Below, one piece after another: positions 1 through 4,721 of a DNA stretch of 5,816 nucleotides. Both the position numbers and the translations under genes were made by a program. Origin of the DNA: Paracoccaceae bacterium. GTDB lineage: Bacteria; Pseudomonadota; Alphaproteobacteria; Rhodobacterales; Rhodobacteraceae. Numbering within the stretch: the stretch's first letter is position 1; each line of letters opens with the position of its first letter. A model generated the notes under the pieces. That model was given only the letters and a program-made list of their open reading frames with translations. It searched no databases and had not been told where the DNA came from. The stretch lies in contig JANSYB010000176.1 of NCBI GenBank assembly GCA_024742655.1, positions 1 through 5,816 on the forward strand, in the 5' to 3' direction.

Positions 1-156
1 ACCGTGGCGCAGCGTCTTGCGGCCTACCATGCGCAGACCGCGCCGCTGATCGACCATTACCAGGACAAGGGGGCGCTTTCCCGCGTGCCCGCGATGGGGG
101 CCATCGAAGAGATCGCCGCCGCACTGGACAGCGTCGTGTCGCAAACGACGGCATGA
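1..156 (+). CDS. adk: Adenylate kinase, C-terminal fragment (5' end outside window)
   Basis: Frame 1 is open from the first base to a TGA at 154-156 and encodes the last 51 residues of a protein. The segment RLAAYHAQTAPLIDHY followed by a conserved-looking GAL.RV..MG.IEEIAAAL helix matches the end of bacterial adenylate kinase: the arginine-bearing helix after the LID, the 'QT.PLI.yY' motif, and the final amphipathic helix. Adenylate kinase is a cytosolic enzyme that interconverts ATP + AMP and 2 ADP. The P-loop, AMP-binding and LID segments lie upstream and cannot be inspected. The gene ends 62 bases before the next start, on the same strand, so read-through into the transporter genes is possible. 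Alphaproteobacterial adk often sits in a ribosomal-protein cluster; nothing here shows that cluster. Identification is from motif recall. Confidence 0.9.
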   Translation, partial: TVAQRLAAYHAQTAPLIDHYQDKGALSRVPAMGAIEEIAAALDSVVSQTTA

Positions 157-169
157 CGAAGCAAACGGC

Positions 170-191
170 CCGGCCGCGCGGTGCGGCCCGG
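170..191 (+). other. Small GC-rich hairpin in the adk-symporter spacer
   Basis: CCGGCCGC (170-177) can pair with GCGGCCCGG (183-191), leaving one bulged C and a five-base loop GCGGT. It is followed by CACG and an A-rich tract, not a T-run, so it is not a canonical intrinsic terminator on this strand. On the opposite strand the T-run precedes the stem, which is also wrong for a terminator. The GC background makes short stems common. It may be a weak terminator or mRNA end, or chance. Confidence 0.3.
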
Positions 192-200
192 CCACGAAAA

Positions 201-210
201 AAGGAGGAGG
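201..210 (+). promoter_or_regulatory. Strong Shine-Dalgarno that fixes the DUF4212 start
   Basis: AAGGAGGAGG lies eight bases before the ATG at 219-221 and is near-perfectly complementary to the 16S rRNA 3' end. It decides against the upstream in-frame ATG at 153, which overlaps the adk stop codon, has no comparable site, and would add 22 low-complexity basic residues that the family lacks. Confidence 0.85.
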
Positions 211-218
211 GACACTCC

Positions 219-482
219 ATGTCTCAAGAGACCGACACAAACAACGCGTATTGGCAAGCCAATGTGCGTCTCATCCTGATCAGCCTCGTCATCTGGGCGC
301 TGGTCTCATTCGGGTTCGGGATCATCCTGCGCCCGGCGTTGTCAGGTATAGAGGTCGGTGGAACCGATCTTGGTTTCTGGTTCGCCCAGCAGGGGTCGAT
401 CGTCGTCTTTCTGGTGCTGATCTTTTTTTACGCGTGGCGGATGAACAAGCTGGACCATGAACACGGCGTGGACGAGGAATAG
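219..482 (+). CDS. DUF4212 small subunit of a sodium/solute symporter
   Basis: This 87-residue membrane protein matches the DUF4212 family (putative sodium/substrate symporter small subunit), always found beside a VC_2705-type symporter. Visible signatures are YWQANVRL at 11-18, a first membrane helix at about 18-37, the strongly conserved LGFWFAQQGSI at 51-61, a second helix at about 60-73, and the closing YAWRMNKLDHEHGV at 71-84. The role is presumed to be assembly with, or modulation of, the symporter, by analogy with YjcH (DUF485) next to ActP. No catalytic function is expected. The ATG at 219 was chosen because it has the strong ribosome-binding site and gives the normal family length. 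The gene ends four bases before the symporter start, and the symporter's ribosome-binding site lies within its last codons, so the two are probably translationally coupled. A T7 run at 423-429 encodes part of the second helix. Confidence 0.93.
   Translation: MSQETDTNNAYWQANVRLILISLVIWALVSFGFGIILRPALSGIEVGGTDLGFWFAQQGSIVVFLVLIFFYAWRMNKLDHEHGVDEE
474..479 (+). promoter_or_regulatory. Ribosome-binding site of the symporter, inside the DUF4212 3' end
   Basis: GAGGAA is placed seven bases before the ATG at 487-489. It selects that start over the in-frame ATG at 457, which would overlap the DUF4212 gene by 26 bases and add ten polar residues before the first membrane helix. The resulting protein begins MDQFTLNLLFVG, the usual kind of N-terminus for this family. 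Confidence 0.75.
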
Positions 483-486
483 GAAA

Positions 487-2274
487 ATGGATCAGTTTAC
501 ACTCAACCTGCTGTTCGTGGGCGCGTCCTTTGCGCTTTATATCGGCATCGCGATCTGGGCCCGTGCGGGCTCGACCTCGGAATTCTACGCCGCCGGGCGT
601 GGGGTGCACCCCGTCACCAACGGGATGGCCACGGCGGCCGACTGGATGTCGGCGGCCTCGTTCATCTCGATGGCCGGACTGATTGCCTTTACCGGCTATG
701 ACAACTCGTCCTTCCTGATGGGCTGGACGGGCGGCTACGTGCTTCTGGCCCTGCTGCTGGCGCCCTACCTGCGCAAGTTCGGCAAGTTCACGGTGTCGGA
801 ATTCATCGGTGATCGCTTCTACTCCAAGACCGCGCGCATGGTGGCGGTGATCTGTCTTCTGGTGGCCTCGATCACCTACGTGATCGGACAGATGCAGGGT
901 GTGGGCATCGCCTTTGGCCGCTTCCTCGAGATCGACGCCTTCTGGGGTCTGATGATCGGGGCCTGTGTGGTCTTTGCCTATGCCGTGTTCGGCGGGATGA
1001 AGGGCGTGACCTACACACAAGTCGCGCAGTACTGCGTCCTGATCACCGCCTACACGATCCCGGCGGTTTTCATCTCGTTGCAGCTGACCGGCAATCCGAT
1101 CCCGGCCCTGGGCCTGTTCGGAGAGCACAGCGCCTCGGGCGAGCCGCTTCTGGCCAAGCTGGACCAGATCGTGACGGACCTTGGCTTCAAGGAATATACC
1201 GCCGCGCATGGCTCGACCATCAACATGGTGCTCTTTACCCTGTCGCTGATGATCGGGACCGCGGGTCTGCCGCATGTCATCATGCGCTTTTTCACGGTGC
1301 CCAAGGTGTCCGACGCGCGCTGGTCCGCCGGCTGGACGCTGGTCTTCATCGCGCTGCTCTACCTGACGGCGCCTGCCGTGGGGGCTATGGCACGGCTCAA
1401 CATCTCTGAACTGATGTGGCCCAACGGCACCGACGGCGCCGCCGTGAGTGTCGAGCAGATCGAGACCGATCCCGACTATGCCTGGATGGCGACCTGGGAA
1501 AAAACCGGTCTTCTGGGCTGGGAAGACAAGAACGGCGACGGCATGATCCAGTATTACAACGATGCCAATGCCGATCTTCAGGCCAAGGCCGAAGCGAACG
1601 GGTGGGAAGGCAACGAGCTGACCAACTTCAACCGCGACATCCTTGTTCTGGCCAACCCCGAGATTGCCAGCCTGCCCGGCTGGGTGATCGGTCTGGTGGC
1701 GGCGGGTGGCCTTGCCGCGGCCCTGTCCACGGCGGCCGGCCTGTTGCTGGCGATCTCCTCGGCGGTCAGCCATGACCTGCTCAAGGGGCAACTGACCCCG
1801 AACATGTCGGAAAAATCCGAGCTTATGGCGGCGCGGATTTCGATGGCAGCGGCGATCGTGGTGGCGGTTCTGCTGGGGCTCAATCCGCCCGGCTTCGCGG
1901 CGCAGACCGTGGCGCTGGCCTTCGGCCTTGCGGCGGCCTCGATCTTCCCGGCGCTGATGATGGGGATCTTCTCGACCCGCATCAACAATGTCGGGGCGGT
2001 TGCGGGCATGCTGGCCGGTCTCGTGGTCACGCTGGTCTATATCTTCCTGCACAAGGGCTGGTTCTTTATCCCGGACACCAACACGTTCACGGATGCCAAC
2101 CCGCTGCTGGGGCCGATCAAATCCACCTCGTTCGGTGCGATCGGTGCCTTGGTGAACTTCACCGTGGCCTACGTGGTCTCGGGCATGACCAAGGAAACCC
2201 CGCAGGAGATCAAGGATCTCGTGCAGAGCGTGCGTATTCCGCGCGGTGCCGGCACCGCGGTTGACGGACACTGA
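487..2274 (+). CDS. Sodium:solute symporter, VC_2705 subfamily (ActP-like)
   Basis: A 595-residue inner-membrane protein of the SSS family (LeuT fold), predicted to take up a small organic acid with Na+. Evidence: a GRGVHPVTNGMATAADWMSA segment at about 38-57 (first core helix), GTAGLPHVIMRFFTVPK at 257-273 as in acetate permease ActP, and GGLAAALSTAAGLLLAISSA at 407-426, the SSS signature whose S414/T415 fall where family members hold Na2-site hydroxyls. I count 13 membrane helices, at about 6-25, 45-70, 75-93, 117-140, 150-170, 183-205, 250-272, 285-307, 397-428, 441-463, 467-492, 504-524 and 550-570. With an outside N-terminus, the loops 206-248 and 308-396 are periplasmic. The second contains an EF-hand-like loop, D347-N358. 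Pairing with DUF4212 supports the VC_2705 assignment over ActP proper, which pairs with DUF485. The substrate is inferred (acetate or another short monocarboxylate) and is not shown by the sequence. Confidence 0.93.
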   Translation: MDQFTLNLLFVGASFALYIGIAIWARAGSTSEFYAAGRGVHPVTNGMATAADWMSAASFISMAGLIAFTGYDNSSFLMGWTGGYVLLALLLAPYLRKFGKFTVSEFIGDRFYSKTARMVAVICLLVASITYVIGQMQGVGIAFGRFLEIDAFWGLMIGACVVFAYAVFGGMKGVTYTQVAQYCVLITAYTIPAVFISLQLTGNPIPALGLFGEHSASGEPLLAKLDQIVTDLGFKEYTAAHGSTINMVLFTLSLMIGTAGLPHVIMRFFTVPKVSDARWSAGWTLVFIALLYLTAPAVGAMARLNISELMWPNGTDGAAVSVEQIETDPDYAWMATWEKTGLLGWEDKNGDGMIQYYNDANADLQAKAEANGWEGNELTNFNRDILVLANPEIASLPGWVIGLVAAGGLAAALSTAAGLLLAISSAVSHDLLKGQLTPNMSEKSELMAARISMAAAIVVAVLLGLNPPGFAAQTVALAFGLAAASIFPALMMGIFSTRINNVGAVAGMLAGLVVTLVYIFLHKGWFFIPDTNTFTDANPLLGPIKSTSFGAIGALVNFTVAYVVSGMTKETPQEIKDLVQSVRIPRGAGTAVDGH

Positions 2275-2282
2275 CACCGCGT

Positions 2283-2313
2283 GGGGCAGGGCGCACGCTT
2301 GCGTCAATGCCCC
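2283..2313 (+). other. Hairpin 1 downstream of the symporter gene
   Basis: GGGGCA (2283-2288) pairs with TGCCCC (2308-2313). Inside, GCGCA (2291-2295) pairs with TGCGT (2300-2304, one G.T) around the tetraloop CGCT, with a GG/CAA internal loop between the two stems. It begins nine bases after the symporter stop. No T-run follows, so it is not a textbook terminator. It could protect the 3' end of the transporter mRNA or terminate weakly. Confidence 0.45.
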
Positions 2314-2325
2314 GCATCAATACCC

Positions 2326-2355
2326 TGTCCTGCCCGCGTCACAGTGGGCAGGACA
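2326..2355 (+). other. Hairpin 2, perfect 10-bp inverted repeat before the sensor gene
   Basis: TGTCCTGCCC (2326-2335) is perfectly complementary to GGGCAGGACA (2346-2355). A G.T and a C-G pair extend the stem inward to 12 pairs around the six-base loop GTCACA. Only TT follows, so it is at best a poor intrinsic terminator. It ends seven bases before the ribosome-binding site of the next gene. Possible roles are intercistronic processing or stability, partial termination, or a dyad operator site. A perfect 10-bp dyad is unlikely to be chance in a 102-base spacer. Confidence 0.6.
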
Positions 2356-2362
2356 TTCCATA

Positions 2363-2368
2363 AGAAGG
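2363..2368 (+). promoter_or_regulatory. Ribosome-binding site that fixes the cNMP/CBS/DUF294 start
   Basis: AGAAGG lies eight bases before the ATG at 2377-2379. It argues against the GTG at 2281, which is in the same open frame but would translate both hairpins and add 32 residues (MGQGARLRQCPA...) with no family resemblance. Confidence 0.75.
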
Positions 2369-2376
2369 CCCACGCC

Positions 2377-4197
2377 ATGACCCTTTCGGCGCCGCTTGTC
2401 CAATTTCTCGCCTCCGTTCATCCCTATGACAGCCTTGAACGTCCCGCGCTTGAGGCGCTGGCCGCGCAATGTGTCGAGACCGCGTATTCGGGCGGGCAGA
2501 CGGTGTTCAGCACCGGGGATGTGGTGGACAGTCTTTTCATCGTCGTTTCGGGCGAAATCGAGATCACGGATGACGCCGGCGTTCAGCTGTCACTTCTGGG
2601 CCCGCGAAATTCCTTTGGCGAACGCGCCCTGTTGCGCGAAGACGCCGCCAGCCGGACCGCGACCGCGACATCGGACGCCACCCTGATCCGCATGCCGTCA
2701 GCTGTCTTGTTCGAGTTGATGAATGCCTCACCCAAGGTCGCGCGGTTCTTTGACCGCCGCCGTCCGGCGCGGGCCGACCGCAAGGACCTGACAACGCTGC
2801 GCGTCGAAGAGTTGATGACCCGCAATCCGCTGACCTGCGGGCCGGAGACGGCGATCCGGGACGCGGCCGCGCGGATGCATGACAAGCGGATTTCGTCCAT
2901 TTGCATCGTGGATGACGCCGGTATGCAGGGCATCCTGACCGTGCGAGATATGAACGGCAAGGTGGTGGCGCAGAACGCCGATACCGGCGCGCCGGTGTCC
3001 ACGATCATGACCGCGTCCCCGCTGACGCTTGGCCCCGACGCCCTTGGCACCGACGTGCTGCACCTGATGATGGAGCGCGGCATCGGCCATGTGCCCATCG
3101 TGGAGGGCAAGGCCCTCGTCGGGATCGTCACGCAAACCGACCTGACCCGGGTTCAGGCGTTGTCGTCCGGTGTTCTGGTCGGGCGCATCTCGCAGGCCGG
3201 GGATGCGGCGGCGATGGCGCGCGTGACCGCCGAGATTCCGCAGCTTCTGGCGCAGCTTGTCGGTTCGGGCAACCGTCACGACGTGATTACCCGGCTGATC
3301 ACCGATATCACCGATACCGTGACGCGCCGTCTTCTGGCCCTGGCCGAGGACAGTCTTGGCCCTGCGCCGGTGCCCTACCTGTGGCTGGCCTGTGGCTCGC
3401 AGGGGCGGCAGGAACAGACCGGTGTTTCGGATCAGGACAATTGCCTGATCCTGTCCGATGACGCGACCGAGGCCGATATGGCCTATTTCGCGCGGCTGGC
3501 CAAGTTCGTCAGCGACGGTCTGGATGCATGTGGCTATTTCTATTGCCCGGGCGACATGATGGCGACCAATCCGCGCTGGTGTCAGCCGCTGCATGTCTGG
3601 CGCAGCTATTTTGACGGCTGGATCGCGAAGCCGAACCCCGAGGCGCAGATGCTGGCCTCGGTTATGTTCGATCTGCGTCCCATCGGCGGGGAGCACGCCC
3701 TGTTCGAGGACCTGCAGACCGATACGCTTGCGAAGGCGTCGAAGAATTCGATCTTCACGGCGCATATGATTTCCAACTCGATCAAGCATATGCCGCCGCT
3801 TGGCCTGTTGCGGGGGCTGGCGACGATCCGCTCGGGCGAGCATCGCAATCATCTTGACCTCAAGCATAACGGCGTCGTGCCCATCGTCGACCTGGGCCGC
3901 ATCTATACGCTTCAGGGGCGCCTGAAACCGGTCAATACCCGCGCCCGGCTGGAGGCCGCGCAAAAGGCGGGCCTGCTGTCGACGTCGGGGGGCGCGGACC
4001 TTCTGGATGCCTATGACCTCATCGCGACGATGCGCCTCGAACACCAGGCAAAACAGGTCAAGGCCGGCGACAGGCCCGATAATTTCCTTGACCCGTCTGA
4101 GCTTTCTGATTTCGAACGCAGTCATCTCAGGGATGCGTTCGTCGTGGTCAAGACGATGCAATCTTCTGTGTCATCCGGGAAAGGCGCGTTAGGGTAG
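2377..4197 (+). CDS. cNMP-binding, CBS-pair, DUF294 nucleotidyltransferase
   Basis: A soluble 606-residue signalling protein with four modules. Residues about 10-120 form a CRP-like cyclic-nucleotide-binding domain. Its phosphate-binding cassette F80-G81-E82...R93-T94-A95 looks intact, so cAMP or cGMP binding is plausible. Two CBS repeats follow, at about 143-195 (VEELMTRNPLTCGPETAI) and 207-258 (VSTIMTASPLTLGP, ending GIVTQTDL); such pairs usually bind adenine nucleotides. Residues about 290-430 are a GlnD-like DUF294 nucleotidyltransferase domain with G340-S341, R344, E346 and the metal-binding SDQDN (D352, D354), all present. The C-terminal DUF294_C helical region runs from about 455 to 600. 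The length is normal for the family. No helix-turn-helix or membrane segment is visible. It probably reads nucleotide levels and transfers a nucleotide to an unknown partner, possibly the transporter or the exonuclease-fold protein. The domain calls are firm; the activity and target are inference. It follows the double hairpin and is coupled to the next gene by a four-base gap. Confidence 0.92.
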   Translation: MTLSAPLVQFLASVHPYDSLERPALEALAAQCVETAYSGGQTVFSTGDVVDSLFIVVSGEIEITDDAGVQLSLLGPRNSFGERALLREDAASRTATATSDATLIRMPSAVLFELMNASPKVARFFDRRRPARADRKDLTTLRVEELMTRNPLTCGPETAIRDAAARMHDKRISSICIVDDAGMQGILTVRDMNGKVVAQNADTGAPVSTIMTASPLTLGPDALGTDVLHLMMERGIGHVPIVEGKALVGIVTQTDLTRVQALSSGVLVGRISQAGDAAAMARVTAEIPQLLAQLVGSGNRHDVITRLITDITDTVTRRLLALAEDSLGPAPVPYLWLACGSQGRQEQTGVSDQDNCLILSDDATEADMAYFARLAKFVSDGLDACGYFYCPGDMMATNPRWCQPLHVWRSYFDGWIAKPNPEAQMLASVMFDLRPIGGEHALFEDLQTDTLAKASKNSIFTAHMISNSIKHMPPLGLLRGLATIRSGEHRNHLDLKHNGVVPIVDLGRIYTLQGRLKPVNTRARLEAAQKAGLLSTSGGADLLDAYDLIATMRLEHQAKQVKAGDRPDNFLDPSELSDFERSHLRDAFVVVKTMQSSVSSGKGALG

Positions 4198-4201
4198 GGC
4201 C

Positions 4202-4720
4202 ATGTTCTTGGAATTGATCGCCACCATTTTCGCCGGAGTCGCGGCCGCAGGGCTGATGATGCTGGTCAATATCGCCAGCGGCCGGGTTCTGCCGCGTTGG
4301 CTGACCCCGGTCGCGGCCGGGGTCGGGATGATCGCGCTGACGATCTCGAACGAATACACGTGGTTCGACAGAACGGCCGAAACCCTGCCCGAGGGGATCG
4401 AGATCGCAATGACCGTCGAAGAAAAGGGATGGCTGCGACCGTGGACCCATCTGTGGCCCTACACGAAACGGTTCGTCGCGGTCGATACCGCCAGCATGCG
4501 CCGCAACGACAGCCTGCCCGATCAAAGGATGACGGATCTCTATTTCTTCGGACGCTGGTCACCGGTGAACAAGGCGCCGATGCTCTATGACTGCAAGGCG
4601 GGGAAATCGGCGCTGCTGATCGACGGGGCGTCCTTTGGCGAGGATGGGACGGTGGCCGATGCCGACTGGCGGGTGATGCCGCCCGATGACCCGATCCTGA
4701 GACTTGTCTGCGAGACCTGA
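4202..4720 (+). CDS. Uncharacterised protein with two N-terminal membrane helices
   Basis: I do not recognise this 172-residue protein. It starts with a hydrophobic helix at about 4-24 (LIATIFAGVAAAGLMMLVNI) and a second at about 34-51 (LTPVAAGVGMIALTISN). A soluble C-terminal part of about 120 residues follows, rich in W, D and E, with motifs such as NEYTWFDRT, KGWLRPWTHLWPYTKRFVAVD and DLYFFGRWSPVN, and a single pair of cysteines (CKAGK near 133 and CET at the end). With two helices, N- and C-termini would be on the same side. No catalytic motif is evident. The ATG lies four bases after the preceding stop, with AGGGTAGGG as a modest ribosome-binding site overlapping that stop. One base separates its stop from the exonuclease start. 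This tight coupling suggests it is a partner of one or both neighbours, for example a membrane tether or adaptor. That role is inference only. Confidence 0.8.
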   Translation: MFLELIATIFAGVAAAGLMMLVNIASGRVLPRWLTPVAAGVGMIALTISNEYTWFDRTAETLPEGIEIAMTVEEKGWLRPWTHLWPYTKRFVAVDTASMRRNDSLPDQRMTDLYFFGRWSPVNKAPMLYDCKAGKSALLIDGASFGEDGTVADADWRVMPPDDPILRLVCET

Positions 4721-4721
4721 C

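Noticed and set aside
153..218. An N-terminal extension of the DUF4212 protein starting at ATG 153
   Set aside because: It would overlap the adk stop, lacks a ribosome-binding site and adds a basic low-complexity tail. The ATG at 219 has a near-perfect Shine-Dalgarno.
157..218. A sigma-70-type promoter for the transporter operon in the adk spacer
   Set aside because: I see no convincing -35/-10 pair in these 62 GC-rich bases. A promoter could exist with a non-standard or activator-dependent sequence, but it cannot be supported from sequence alone.
423..429. T7 run as a possible slippage site or terminator tail
   Set aside because: It sits inside the DUF4212 gene, encodes conserved hydrophobic residues of the second helix, and no strong stem directly precedes it.
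322..2307. A 661-codon open frame on the - strand across the symporter gene
   Set aside because: It is antisense to a gene with clear family motifs. Its product is a low-complexity run of H, R, G, D and Q, typical of the complement of GC-rich coding DNA with few stops, and shows no domain.
2281..2376. GTG start at 2281 for the cNMP/CBS/DUF294 protein
   Set aside because: The added 32 residues do not resemble the family, the region is filled by two hairpins, and the ATG at 2377 has a properly spaced AGAAGG.
2728..4161. A 477-codon open frame on the - strand across the DUF294 gene
   Set aside because: Same reasoning: an Arg/His/Gly-rich translation antisense to a well-supported multidomain protein, with no recognisable motif or convincing start context.
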